64,000 nt of DNA, from NCBI GenBank assembly GCA_000310025.1, contig FN649741.1, forward strand, positions 5,871,775 through 5,935,774. The letters are read 5' to 3'. Numbering within the stretch: the stretch's first letter is position 1; each line of letters opens with the position of its first letter. The notes beneath the pieces were generated by a model. It saw nothing but the letters and a program-made list of their open reading frames with translations. It had not been told where the DNA came from and did no database searches. A program made the position numbers and the translations under genes. Of this stretch, positions 23,208 to 35,006 are shown piece after piece. This stretch comes from Ectocarpus siliculosus (lineage: Eukaryota > Sar > Phaeophyceae > Ectocarpales > Ectocarpaceae).

Positions 23208-23446
23208 GGTTTCGCGGCGCCGCACACTCTCTACACAGACTGCGCACAGCACTACTGCTGTTTTTTTGTTTTTTTGAATGGGCGGGGGGTGTTTTGTTGG
23301 CGCCACTCTCTCGGCTGGAATCTCCGTCGACGATCTCCGAAACCCCGGGGGTACGCAGGCCGCCGACGAAAACAGGATCATATGTACGTACGTACACGTT
23401 GAAATCTCGCATTTTGCGGGGAACCCGCGCACAGGGCGTGTCCGTG

Positions 23447-23487
23447 CAAAGACTATGACTATATGGTTATTATAGTCATAGTCTTTG
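23447..23487. repeat. Perfect 17-bp hairpin (inverted repeat)
   Basis: Arms 23447-23463 (CAAAGACTATGACTATA) and 23471-23487 are exact reverse complements separated by a 7-base loop. It sits about 240 bp upstream of the ATG of the membrane-protein gene, so it may be in its promoter or 5' untranslated region. Immediately outside, GTGTCCGTG occurs on both sides as a direct repeat, and a short GTGTGCA tandem run follows at 23504-23529. Confidence 0.9.
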
Positions 23488-23966
23488 TGTCCGTGTGCGG
23501 GGGTGTGCAGTGTGCAGTGTGCAGTGTGTGGCGCATATGACATGCATGCACCGGCACCTTGGATTTAATCCGCGGTATCATTATACAACTAAAGGAGTGT
23601 CCATCGTCCCTTTTGGTGCATGGGCACTCTGCAGCATCGACCCCCCCCCCATCATGAGAAACACTTCACTTCTTTTACCTTTGTTTGGAGAAAAAATAAA
23701 AGCTCTCTGGAAGTATAGAAGCAGTGTATCATACAAAAGTACCGAATTTTTCTACATAGTGTTGGAACAAGTCGCCGCTCACACAATACGCTCACTCACA
23801 TACATACATATGCAGCAGATTGGCCGTTCGAAGTCCAAAACTCAAGATCTTGATACACATGCACGCACCACGTGAACAAACAAGGAAATAACGAGAAAAA
23901 CTTTTGTATGGATACGACCTTGATACGACCAGAGCTATTAATAAAAAATCCACAAAATTCCACGCA

Positions 23967-24214
23967 CTGGTGGCCAGAGAGGCAGGTTGGGCACCAACTA
24001 CAACCTGGGGGGGGGGGGGTTGGGAGGCCGAGTTTATCCTTGAACCCATTTTTTCTTTCGGCTTGCTGTCCGCTGTGTTGGTTGGAATAACGCCACTCTC
24101 TGAGATGCGGGAAAATCTGCACACTGTGGGCTGCAACCTCCCTACAACCTGCCCCCCCAGGTTGTGGTCGGTGCCCCAGCCTACCCACAACCTGCCTCTG
24201 GCCACCGGTGCGGC
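23967..24214. mobile_element. MITE-like element with ~45-bp terminal inverted repeats
   Basis: The sequence from about 23968 to 24015 (including GAGGCAGGTTGGGCACCAAC and ending in a G run) reappears reverse-complemented at about 24155-24212. The ~140-bp centre has no ORF. Size and structure fit a non-autonomous DNA transposon or foldback element. I did not identify a target-site duplication. Confidence 0.65.
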
Positions 24215-24908
24215 CATCGGAAAACATGCAATCGGTCCCATCAATCTTCGCTAAGACAATACGGTGGGACAAGCAGGATTCGTCCGGTTTTTCGGTGGGC
24301 TAACGAATGCCCCAACCTCTCTCTCACCCCGGAAAACATATATATTTGTCCGAGATTATTCGTGTTCCTGCTGGAGCCGCCAACTTCCCGAGTACATACT
24401 TGTCTGATTAGCCATCATCCATGCAAATCGGTATTCCTTACCACTTTTCAGCTGCTCGACTTTGACCGCGACCCACCGACGACGTTTGCACTGTTGTTTT
24501 CCTCGACGAATCCCAGGAGCAGCCCAAGGTACAGTAGACTGCCCAGAACTGCTTATCGATCCCCTCTCAACCATGAAAAATACTACCCCCAACAATATGT
24601 ACAGCGTGGATATGCACTCATGATGATATGGGACACGATACAAACCAACACAACTGCAACCAACATGCCCCCTGATACATGGACCCGAAGTCACGGGACC
24701 CCGGTAGAGTTTCAAAATTGCGCCAAGCCAATGGCATACAGCAGTACCTTACAAAACATAAACACACTCATGCACCTGCCAACTGCGCTGCTACATTACT
24801 CCTAGAACACTACAATAGCCAGTGATGGCCTGCCTTCAGAGCAGTAGCTGCCCACACGTTCAAGCCGCCGAAATGTGCGCACAACACAGCAGTTGCGCAT
24901 TACTACAA

Positions 24909-25935
24909 CTAGTGAGATGCAGCGACGATATACTCGGGTTCTTTGGCTGTGTTCATGTAAGTGTGAAGCTTGGAGCCGGGGTAGTCGCCGTTCTTGAGGT
25001 GCTTCAGGTAGTGCGCACTAATCATGTGCCCCCAACGGTTGGTGGTGGGGTAGACGACCGGCCCGGCGATCCTGATGTTCCAACTCTGTTTCACACTCTC
25101 AGGAGCGTTGGCTCCTAGCATACCAACCTGAGAGGTACGAAAAAAAAGAGGGGAAAAAGCGTGCCGCGGGTGGTGCGTTATACACACCGCAAGATCTTTC
25201 CAATACTCGATTGGATCCAAGCCGCAGCATTCATGCCGAAAAATATTTAGTGACCTGAAACACAGCGCACCCAATCACGTGTTGAGTGAGTCAAGCACTT
25301 CCTACGTTCGTCACTCCGCTGAAAACACTTACGGTGTCGCGCTGGTTGCAGATGGATTCGATGTACGGGACTCTGTCCTCTGTCTGGTCCATCCAGTGCG
25401 CCGCGTTGGCCAGGTTGTAAATCTCCAGTTTCTTCATCTCGTCCTGCATCGTTGGTGGTGGGGCAAATTCGTTCTTGTTCATGATGCACGGCCTTCACTT
25501 CTGAGGACAAGACCACATTCCAAAGCGTGCGCACTTGACGCAGAGAGCAGAAATACCATCCACAAAGGCGAAGCAGCACAAGGTAAAAGTGCCTCCGCCT
25601 CATCTGCCAACGACAGTGTTCACACGTACTGCTGAACAGAGATATCGCCTCGTGTGCTTACGTGTGTCAACTCGCCCTTGTCCACAGCCGTCCAAAGTCG
25701 ACGAAGCGCATCGCTTGCGATGATGGTTCCTTGGGAATGTGCGATGAGAACCACCTGCAATGGCGACCAAACCGTGTTGCGGGGGTGAGGTGACGACCAT
25801 AACCAGCTCTCGGGCCTTGTAGTGCGAGCCTGGCTCATCTCTACAGCTGTGGATATCACGACCTACCCACAGCTCCGCATGCAATGCATACTAAAGTAAA
25901 AATTTAGCCGAGGTTTGGTTTAGAGACCAAATGAC

Positions 25936-26002
<67 letters not shown>

Positions 26003-26804
26003 AGCGCGCACGGAATACAGCCTGTTTGTTCGCTCGGGCGTAACTTGCCTTGGTTTTCGTTGGGTCTCGAAGAGCTTCCAGCAGCCTGTCCATCAGGAGG
26101 GCGCACGGGCGACTCGTCGCGAAGCTTTGACCGGTCCAAAGTTTTGCAAATACGCACTCGAAGATGTCGACAATAAAAGAGTCTGTCGGGTTGTGCACCA
26201 CGGTCACGTTCTTGTTGAACATTTTGCTCAACTCAGCGCCCGTGGCCAGGGCCATCCTGCGGGTTGTGCAGATTCCGTTCACGTAGAAGAAACTCTCTGG
26301 GCTACCATCGTCGACCAGCTGGTCGGGTGTCACCTGGCACAGGGGGGGAGTTGACGTATGGGTTATGGGAGCCAACGATGGCATCAAAGGGAAGTTGAGC
26401 TTTGCCTCAACGTGAGTTGGAAAAAAAAGTCACAACCGTTTCCAAAGGCACGCCGTTGTTGCCAGAGACGATGACCGTTGTTGCCGGTTGTTCCCGTCTT
26501 GCCCCGTGGACGCTCAATCAACGGAATTCTACGCACCACCCCCCCGCTCCATCGACTCAGCACGTCTCACCGTGGCCTCATCGGAGAAAACCACCCACGC
26601 AACCAACGGCAAGAGAGTGCGCAGCACGCGGGGAGAGTCTCCGGGAATCGTGGGCCGCACGAACGCGAGGAGCGTCCCAAACATAGAGATGAAGCTCGTG
26701 ATGGAAGACTTCGATTCCTTGAGCAGGTCGTCCAAGCCGAGGTCCAACGTAAGCACGTCCAACCAGGTACCGGGCATACCAGTGATTCCCAGTATCAAAA
26801 ACAC
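24909..26804 (-). CDS. Alpha/beta-hydrolase (lipase/esterase-like), 3' part of gene
   Basis: Exons in transcription order: 26804-26571, 26333-26049, 25754-25662, about 25476-25333 and 25127-24909 (stop TGA). The first visible exon encodes two hydrophobic stretches (VFLILGITGMPGTWLDVL; LPLVAWVVF), suggesting a membrane anchor. The second has FFYVNGICTTRRMA, the strand and oxyanion-region pattern of lipase-like hydrolases. The third carries the nucleophile elbow VVLIAHSQGT, with Ser in A-H-S-Q-G. The last has NRWGHMISAHYL, a plausible position for the catalytic His. Substrate unknown. Intron 26048-25755 starts with GC (AAG|GCAAGT), a GC-AG intron. Joining to exon 25476-25333 is approximate. The start codon is not settled: an ATG at 26837 just precedes the first exon, and upstream exons in 27.5-28.5 kb are possible. 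Confidence 0.75.
25938..26000. repeat. (GA)n microsatellite, intronic
   Basis: About 63 bp of GA, (CT)n on the sense strand of the hydrolase gene. It lies in the GC-AG intron about 50 bp downstream of the donor. Confidence 0.97.
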
Positions 26805-26837
26805 CTGCAAAGCGTGCAACAAGACCAAGCCCGGCAT

Positions 26838-28290
26838 GGTGCGCTTGCCTCAGCAGCTAAATACATACATGTAGTTTCTGTTGATTTGTTGCCAAGGGTG
26901 CAACGGCGACACTCGGAGTTGAAACTGGTTACGAAGTAAAGAATAGAGCACGCAGGTGTTGAATGTCCAAATCAAAACACGCCACCAGATGGGATGCAAG
27001 GTGTGCTGCTACTTCAATAGTCTACCCAATCAATGACAGGCCTCCAATGACACTGACACAAACGTGACTTGCGCCTAGGTTAGTCTCCTGCTGTTTGTGT
27101 GAACTGGGACAGGAACTCGTCAGTAAGAGAGGCAAGGCCGTTGGGCATTTGTAGAAAACTCAAGGCGGGGATAGACTATAGTCGCTGTCAAACGGGCAGC
27201 AACTACCTTGTCGCACCTGGTTCCATGCGATTAGCAGCAGGGGAACCACGCTACAACCTGAAATCGAAGGAGTTGCAAAGGAACAGCAGCAGCATAATAA
27301 GGCGCGCAATATGAGGGCGTTGAATAGAGTTGCTGGGATAAGATGAACAGACTTGTGTTTATATGTACGTATGGGGATGACGCTTGAACCCCTTTTGCCG
27401 AAATATTTGTGGGGAAACGGGCGCTGAAACGGCCGGAGTCTCGCCCCCAACTGATGTCTCTCTTGTTGTACATGTGGGTCGTCATCTGACTGATGAGCGG
27501 AAGAAAGCGGCAGAAGCGCGCACTGCAAACAGCAGAAGCGTGCTACCCAAGACGCGACAGCGGCCAGATGTTTCGATTCTCGCACCCAGAGCACATGCTC
27601 CCCACCGCTCGCAAGAAAGCGAAATAGCCAACACAACAACCATCATCAGCGCTGCGATGTATGAACGGCATAAATTGCAATCAATCACGACGGTGTGGGT
27701 TTGCGGAGGGACTCACAGACGGCGTTCAGGAGCGTTGGGGGTTTGTGTTGAGACGGAGGTTCGAACAGCTGCCGCATCTTCTCCTGCCCGTCCTCTTGTC
27801 ACAAGTTCTTTTCGGCGGCAGCGTGCAAGCGGGCGGTCGTGTCACACGGCGCAGGGCGGGTGAAGTCACGCGATGATCACAAGAAGTGCATGTACAGATA
27901 TGCAGAGCTGCAGCCACTGCAGCTGCAGAGCTGGAAACGCGGTGGGATTTATCGATTTCATGGGCGGAAATTTCGAAATTTCCGACATGTTTCTCCTGGG
28001 TCGCAGCCTCTTGCCTTATCGTGTGTGCACACACGATCTCTTGAAAGAGCATGGACATATGATGGGACGTACATAGTCTACGGCAGCAGTAGAACAATGC
28101 GATCATGCTACAGTAGTGTGATGTCGTACATGCATCACGGGCAGATCTACGTTCGACATGTGCTTCTCGACAGGCGATATGCGTTCACCACGGACTGCAA
28201 GGCGAGTCCTTCCTTATCTTGGGCTCAAGGGATGGGGACGACGGTTCGTCAGTGGGGGTGACGGATAGGGTACGAGAGAGAAGCAAGCCG
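26838..28290. other. Region without a supported gene
   Basis: Upstream of the hydrolase exons. Several open frames exist on both strands but none shows a convincing domain or phase-compatible splice pair. It may contain the promoter and 5' exons of the hydrolase gene. Confidence 0.4.
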
Positions 28291-28297
28291 CCCCGCC

Positions 28298-28430
28298 GCC
28301 ACCATAGCAGCAGCAGCAGCAGCAGGAGCGGCAGGAGCGGCATCAAAAGCAGCGGCAGCAGCACCGGCGGCGGCACCACCAGGAGGAGCAGCAGCAGCAC
28401 AGCGCGACAGCAGCAGCACAACTAAGACAG
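28298..28430. repeat. Trinucleotide-rich tract (AGC/GGC)
   Basis: Dense runs of CAG/AGC and GGC/GGA triplets. On the plus strand this reads as a Ser/Arg/Gly-rich peptide (ORF 28219-28425). On the minus strand it reads as a hydrophobic leader followed by poly-Ala (frame 28488-28249), a possible signal peptide. Neither reading can be preferred from sequence alone. Confidence 0.6.
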
Positions 28431-28465
28431 CAACGAGCTGGACAAGGTACTTAACTAAATAGCAG

Positions 28466-28605
28466 TAGTGGTCCGGATGTAGTGGCAAGAGAAAAACATA
28501 CCACTACAGTATTCACAAGAGAAACAATGCCACTATTCGATATAGTGGCAATAATGCCCACCGTTGAGTAGTCAGTAGTGGCATTGTTGCCACCTCTATA
28601 TATCG
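28466..28605. repeat. Palindrome-rich MITE-like tract
   Basis: The motif TAGTGGCA and its reverse complement TGCCACTA recur several times in both orientations between 28466 and 28602, including the palindrome CCACTATTCGATATAGTGG at about 28532-28550. This fits a short foldback element. No ORF. Confidence 0.5.
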
Positions 28606-29811
28606 GAGAATAAGGTTCGATGCTTACGCTACGGACAGCTGTTCGTTTGGCTCTTCATTACATGTGCATATATCAGTGCTGCCGGCTGAAAAAAAAAATT
28701 GATGGCGGCGGAACAAAGAATATCGGCTTACACAGAAGAGCAGCGCGACCGGCGTACGTCCACCCAACGCTAAAGGTTTACAGCAGTAGACTATTCCAAT
28801 AGCTATCTAGGGAACCAAGATTTGCCGAATTCGTCCACTGTAGTCTGAAAACTTGTCGGCGCAACCCGCAGCCCGTGCCCGAAAAAAACGTGCCGATCGT
28901 ATCTACGCGGCCCAACCACGCTGCTGTGCACCCGCCAAAGAGACCAAGCACGAGAACTCGCCCACCACAGCATCAATCGCCACAAAAATTAAAAAATTTG
29001 ATGGAAGATGGACTGAGCGCCAGAGAATAGATTGCATAAGAATTCAACTTAGTTAGTGCAGATGATCGAGAGGTAGGCACGAATGAAGTTGAAAACTTGC
29101 GTTCGCATACAGGCACCGTGCTTATGCCCTGCCACAGTGCCGGCAACACCGAGCATTGGTAATGTTAGCTGCTGATCTTGTGGTTGTATAGCACTTGGAA
29201 TTGTGCTGCAATACGAACTACAGGTGGAGTACTCTTCAATGGCGTCAGCTAGGTTTGAACTGAAATTGCTGTTGGTGGTGCCCCCCTGTTATTGCACCGC
29301 ACACGCTTGCTTGTGCCTGTTGGAGTCGGGACCTGAGACCTAGCGGCACAACTCTCCTGATTCCTGACGAAAAAACTGCAAGAAGGTTCGAGCGACTACT
29401 GTAACACGGCACCTACGGTAACAGTGAGTTTGGCCACTGATAACGTTGTGCTACGTGGTGTCGCATGCAGGCACGGTCGGCATATATATGAACACATTGA
29501 AGTACTTGTCTCGATGTACATGAGTACGCCCTGAGCATTGGGTGTGGCGAGAACGCCGGAAATACTTACACACGAGCACCGCACACAAGATCGGGACCCC
29601 CGGGTTGCCCAAACCTATCAACATCATGCCCGAAGGATACAACAACTAACTTATTTACAGTCAGTACAATACCGGCCCAACGCACACAGCACCCCAATAA
29701 TAGGTTTCCGGCAGTTTGCCGGAAAAACGCGAAGAACAAAATACCATGCCAATAAACAACGGACACCCGGCTTGGCAACGAAGATAAAATACCACCCCCC
29801 CCCCCCCCCGG
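28606..29811. other. Region without a recognisable gene
   Basis: Only short, uninformative open frames are present. A/T-rich stretches and no clear repeats were noticed before the dispersed repeat starts at about 29812. Confidence 0.4.
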
Positions 29812-30412
29812 TGTTTGCCATCGGGGTTTGGGTTTTCGTCGCTTGGCAACGACGTTGTAAAACAAGCCCCCCACTCGGTGTTTGCCATCGGGATTGGGTT
29901 TTCGTCGCTTGGCAACGACGTTGTAAAACAAGCCAATTCACTTCGTGAACTCGGCAACCAGGTTACCGTTTTTTTTTTTTTTACCTCGGTTTTTTTTTTT
30001 GGCGGTAACCATAATGGTGGTCGAGTAGATCATGTTGTGCGGGGTCGAGAAACCTCACTCCGCGCAACGGGGGATGATCGCACCACGTTGTGTTAAAATG
30101 GTCAAGCTTCCTCGAGGCAGTTACACAGTGCTTACAACTGTCTCTGGAAGTGAAAGCACCAGAAAATAAATTAAGTCATACGTAGCTGTCATCCGTACGC
30201 AAGGAAGTAAGCACAAGATGCCGAACACCCTTAGCAGGATGCAGCTCACCCTTCATGCGACTCGCCAAATACCTCACGGCGCTTCGCGCTTGGTGATGTG
30301 AGAGCCTGGTCCGGTGAGAACCCGGCGTGCTCCGTCCCGGCTTTGTAGGGATGCGAGGTCAATGGTCAAACGACTACGGCATGCACGACTATGAGTACCC
30401 CCCCCCCCCCCC
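29812..30412. repeat. Dispersed ~0.55-kb repeat, copy 1
   Basis: Starts with GGTGTTTGCCATCGG, followed by a GTTTTCGTCGCTTGGCAACG block that is itself duplicated (29812-29870 and 29878-29935). It runs through conserved text around GTCATCCGTACGCAAGGAAG and ends CATGCACGACTATGAG plus a C run. The same order occurs twice at 46768-47797. No long ORF, so a non-autonomous element is likely. It abuts the assembly gap. Confidence 0.9.
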
Positions 30413-30423
30413 CCTCCGGGGGC

Positions 30424-30750
30424 NNNNNNNNNNNNNNNNNNNNNNNNNNNNNNNNNNNNNNNNNNNNNNNNNNNNNNNNNNNNNNNNNNNNNNNNNNNNN
30501 NNNNNNNNNNNNNNNNNNNNNNNNNNNNNNNNNNNNNNNNNNNNNNNNNNNNNNNNNNNNNNNNNNNNNNNNNNNNNNNNNNNNNNNNNNNNNNNNNNNN
30601 NNNNNNNNNNNNNNNNNNNNNNNNNNNNNNNNNNNNNNNNNNNNNNNNNNNNNNNNNNNNNNNNNNNNNNNNNNNNNNNNNNNNNNNNNNNNNNNNNNNN
30701 NNNNNNNNNNNNNNNNNNNNNNNNNNNNNNNNNNNNNNNNNNNNNNNNNN
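30424..30750. other. Assembly gap (Ns)
   Basis: 327 unknown bases, preceded by a C/G homopolymer and the end of a dispersed repeat. Any apparent ORF across it is meaningless. Confidence 1.
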
Positions 30751-30857
30751 TCGGTACGACGTGGAGATCTGACGTGCAATAATGCCGGGCACGACATCCC
30801 CAACCCCAATCCCAAGGAACGATATATTATGTACCTGCCTGAAGAAGTAGCCAGATC

Positions 30858-32849
30858 TCAGTTCCAGGCGTCGGTTACGAGATCCGCAACCCCATCATAT
30901 GTGTCTCCATCACTCCAGTTGGAGTCGACGCTCTTCTCGCTCACGCCGTCAGGTTCCCCATCGCTGGAGCCAGATTCGCTCGAATCCAACTTGATCAAAT
31001 CGTCGAGTGCTCCGACCGAACCGTCGCCGTTATCGTCCGACTCGGGGTCCTCCAACTCTTCATCGGCGTAGCGATGCTTCTCGCGTGTCCCGGGGGTGTT
31101 CTTCAGGGCAGGGTCACTCTCCACGTCGGCTCGAACAATTCTACCAGCTGCCCGCACGACGGACATCCTTGCGTCTGCGTCCTCCGTGTCCTTCTCGACT
31201 TCCTTCAGAATCGACTCGAGAGACCTACCCTTATCCGCTAGCTGGTTGGATGGTGGCTGTGCGGGTGCTTTACGTCGAGCACGCAGCATAAACTCAACGA
31301 GATGCTTGTCCCCAAGGGTGTTTGGGAAGAGGAAGAGTTCCCGCTCGCGTGCATCTCCTTGCGCTCCGTCGGCTCGGACCAATCGTGATTTGCTGTCGGG
31401 GTCTGCGTCCATCCCGGTAAACAAGTCCTGGACGATGCTTCGTGCGTACTTCCCCGTTATCTCCTCCATGCCAACCTTCGCTCGTTCAGCAGCTAGCCAA
31501 CCGGCGACGTCCTGCCAGCAAAGGATATCACCTCGACCGAGGACGTCATCCACCATCCTCCGCACCGTGCTCAAAGGCTCTAGAAGCGTCGGCGCCTCGT
31601 CCCCCGATCCACATGGCTTGTTCGCTGCTTGCTATGGCGGTTTGTCGTCTCTCTTCATGCCGTTCAAGCGGCTCTGGTACCAGTCACCATCACTCACCAT
31701 CGCATTACCCTCCGCGACATGATCTCCTGCAGGATCCATGGGATACCACCTTACGCGGCTCTTGTCCGATTTCCGGTACTTGCATTTACTGCATTGGCGA
31801 AGCTCTGCCTTCCTTTCTTTGTCGGCGAAATAAGCTAGGAAGCAGTCTGGGCGTTGGCAGAGGCAGTCCTTGCTGGGACTAAAGTCTCGCACGATAGCTA
31901 GAGGCAGGGTTTTCTCTCCTTGTCTCAAAGCGGCTACGAAGGTTACAGCTCGCCCTAGACGGTCCGCGCGGAGGTGCGTGAAACCTTCGTCGTCCGGCAA
32001 TCTGTGGCATGCCGAACATAGTCTCTCGTCGGCCGAGTGCACTACACTCCCGGGGCATGTGCTACACTCGGTGCGAGGGTAGTGTGTAACCCAACCGCAT
32101 TCCTGACGGCCGCACGCCTTTTTTCGCTTCTTGCCTGTTGGTTGTCCTACAGGTAGCACCGCCGGGGCAGAAAGTCTCCTACCCGCATTCCGCTTGCCTG
32201 GCAGATGACCGGCTTGTCTTGGGTTCCCGCCGTGGCTCCTACGCCGAGTATCAACGGGGTTATTCCCCCCGGCCTCTGATTGTCGCCGTTCATCTTCGGC
32301 AACCGCGCGATCTCTACGAGCCGTGGCCTCCCTCCTGGCCTCGCTCTGCTGCTTGTAGTAATCCTCCTCCTCGAGCTTGCTCTCGAGGTTGGGTAGGCAC
32401 CCACCCGTGACACTAGCAGAGGGCCTCCTCTTCCTCCTCCGTTTCCTGCCCGACCGGGTCTTTCCTCCCGCCCGACGGACACGTGCACCGGAATCTCCCG
32501 CGTCGCGCTTTGTCGCGGCGATGGGGGTGCGCGCCTCGTTGGTTAGGTAACCCTCTCCCCTGCTCCCGCTCCGTCTCCGTTCACTTGTGGCGTCTCCTTC
32601 TGTGTCGTCGACCACTGGCTGACGCGGGGTTAGCGCGCCTTCCGTGAGCTGGCGAAGGGTTAGTATCGGCTGTATACCCCCGCTTCCGGGTGTAGAAGGG
32701 CTCCCATACTGGTTCCGAGGAAAAGCCGGTGGCGTACCCGGTAGAGCTGTGGGGCTCTTCACCCCACAAGCCGGTTGGTCCTCCCTACGTGGACGGGAAT
32801 TCATCTGGCAGCAGCTCGACCTATGCCGGCCGTTTTTCCATGCATTCAA
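30858..32849 (-). pseudogene. Cys-rich ORF of ~660 codons broken by one in-frame TAG
   Basis: From ATG at 32849 (MNAWKNGRHRSS) the frame is open to a TAG at 31632-31634. It then continues in the same frame to the stop at 30858, so one amber codon is the only interruption. Residues ~1-220 are Arg/Ser/Gly-rich and basic. Residues ~255-390 hold Cys pairs (CGRQEC, CSTC, CSAC, CLCQRPDC, CSKC) that look like zinc-binding knuckles. After the stop comes a helical part (VRRMVDDVLGRGDILCWQDV) and a Ser/Asp/Glu-rich acidic tail. No family recognised. Intronless structure and a repeat-rich neighbourhood suggest a transposon-derived or nucleic-acid-binding protein; that is inference. Readthrough or a sequencing error is the alternative to a pseudogene. 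Confidence 0.55.
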
Positions 32850-33406
32850 AACCTGACCAGAGTTACGACAACAACATGTTACTTTTGCACGTACAGCTAT
32901 AAGCCAGGCGCACGCCTATTCGTGGGGTGGGATTTTCGGTGCCTCTGGACAGCCATGCATAAGGTCTGATCCTCTTTACGGGCGCGCCTATGCACCTGAG
33001 AACGCAACGGACAGAAACCTGTTCAAATACGTAGTTATACTCTAGAGTGTCTGCAGCTAAGCGCCCCGAGTCATGTTCGGCTCGTATATTGGCAAAGCAC
33101 CGAGCGTAATAATTGAACTCGAAGAAATCGTACTTGCCCTCTTGAAGCCCAATTTGTCTGCAACTTGTAGTGATAGGCTGACCCTGAGCTGGCATTATTG
33201 TATCGAGCATTTCCATCGTATCTTGGGGTGGGAATGGTGTATCCAAAAAAATGTACCTACAAGCGCAACGTGCAAGAGCGCTGCGGACCCACGGCGTAGA
33301 CTCTTCTGAAATTTGAATTTTGAACACACCATGCCTATCCCCTGCCACACAAAATCGCCTCAAACCTTTTGCATTAGGTGGCAATACAACCTAGGTATAA
33401 GGCGGT

Positions 33407-33648
33407 AGCTCCAGAGTCCAGAGAGTGTTGTCAACCGCACGTATTAGATCGTAGAGGCGACAACAGAGAGGAAAAGTAGGAGAAAGGAGGAGAAAGGACA
33501 AGTGCTAGGCCGAAACCAGTCGAAACGGGGCCAGCAACTCGTATCCCAAAGTCTCTCCTAGCATGTACCTCAAGGTCATTCCCATCTGCGATATACGAAA
33601 CCGCCAGTACCGGTACAATCCGACCAATCTACCTCCACGAACGAATAC
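33407..33648. repeat. Direct repeat A (LTR-like), left copy
   Basis: About 242 bp starting AGCTCCAGAGTCCA. It is closely matched by 35007-35252 in the same orientation. The pair, 1.6 kb apart, could be LTRs of a small non-autonomous retroelement (TRIM/LARD type), but TG...CA ends and a primer-binding site were not found. Confidence 0.8.
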
Positions 33649-35006
33649 CCTCCCTTGGGTATTCACGCCGGTGACTAACCATCCGTGCATCGAAAGTATA
33701 TCCGGAAAAACACCGAAAACAACGCAAAATCAAAAACAAGTGGAAACCCGCCATCGGATCAAAAACCCTCCGAAACTCAACGCCTTCACGCCGTTCACAT
33801 CACAAAGATTCCAACGGCTGAACATCATTCTTTCAAACCGCAATACCATTCCATAATCAATGTGCCCTGCGATTTTTCCTAGTAGATTTCTTGGGAACAA
33901 CCTCCCAACTCTACCTGACCCCCCCAATCGTGTGTCCGAACAAACAGCTGACTCCTACCTGGCGTCCCGAACTGTACGCCCGCGTTCCTGACTGTACGCC
34001 CGAGCACTTACATGCCCCGATTTTTGTGGCATGGAAGCTCCTATCCTGCACTACCCCGATTCCTGTCAACATAGGCAAAGCTCGTTCATCACCTGCGGAC
34101 CAAATGGAACGCGTATTCAGTGCAGTTCCCTATCTGGCGTCCCTGACTGTACGCCCGCGTCCCTTACTGTACGCCCGGGCAATCAAACTGCATTCAAACT
34201 GCCCCGTTTCTTATAACTTCCGGCCCATCTGGTCTCAAGCACGCACATTCATCACTTACGCTGCTCTGAAAAATGCTTGCTTTTCGACGGAGTCAACATC
34301 GCTGCTCTCCGGGGACTCGACCACGGCCTCCTTCTCCTCCACCGATGAGCACTTGTCCTTCTTGTCACCTGACCCCCAGCAGTTGTGTCGCATCTCCGCA
34401 GGAAGTGTGATCCTCTTGGCCTTCAGTAGGCGTGCGGCCCCGAATGCTTGACATCCCGGCTCCGCCTGACGCCCCTGACTGTGCACCAGGGGCAAACTGG
34501 TTGCCCCCAGCAGTGACGCTTTCTCCGCCGCTCGACTCCCTGCTTCTCTTTCCACAAAAAACGCACCCTGCAGCCGGGACCTGCAAGAACCCGCATCAGG
34601 GTGCCTTCCACGCCGACACATTGATCATCTCTCCTCCAGCACCGACGCCCTCCCTGACGATCACCGCAAGGGTGCAGCGCTCGGTTGGGCGCTCGGCGGA
34701 ACAATCACCCTTATTCCGCCGCACCTGCTGTGCCTCTTTCAGCACAACCCGACTCCTCCTGGCCGCGCCCATCCGACTTGGTCCGCAGCAGCGATTGCAG
34801 CATGCCCAACATCTCCTGCATCCCTGGCTTTCGTCTTTACTCGAGCCCCTGGTCTAACCTGCGCGGCGTGTCACTCAGTAAGGTGCTTACCACTGGACAC
34901 CCCCCCCCCCCCTTCTGCTGCGTCACGACACCCAGCTGAACTCGGAAGATCAAGCGCGCCTTAGGAGGACACATTCTGTAATATTCGTATATGCCCATTT
35001 TGTGTG
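33649..35006. other. Interior between direct repeats A
   Basis: No domain was recognised. The 11-mer CTGTACGCCCG occurs in pairs near 33973-34004 and 34146-34178 as part of a larger near-direct repeat that includes the words TGGCGTCCC and ACTGTACGCCCG. Open frames on both strands around 34256-34860 are Ser/Pro-rich without a recognised fold. Confidence 0.45.

Noticed and set aside
30274-31071. Open frames of 150-226 codons spanning the gap
   Set aside because: Most of each is unknown bases.
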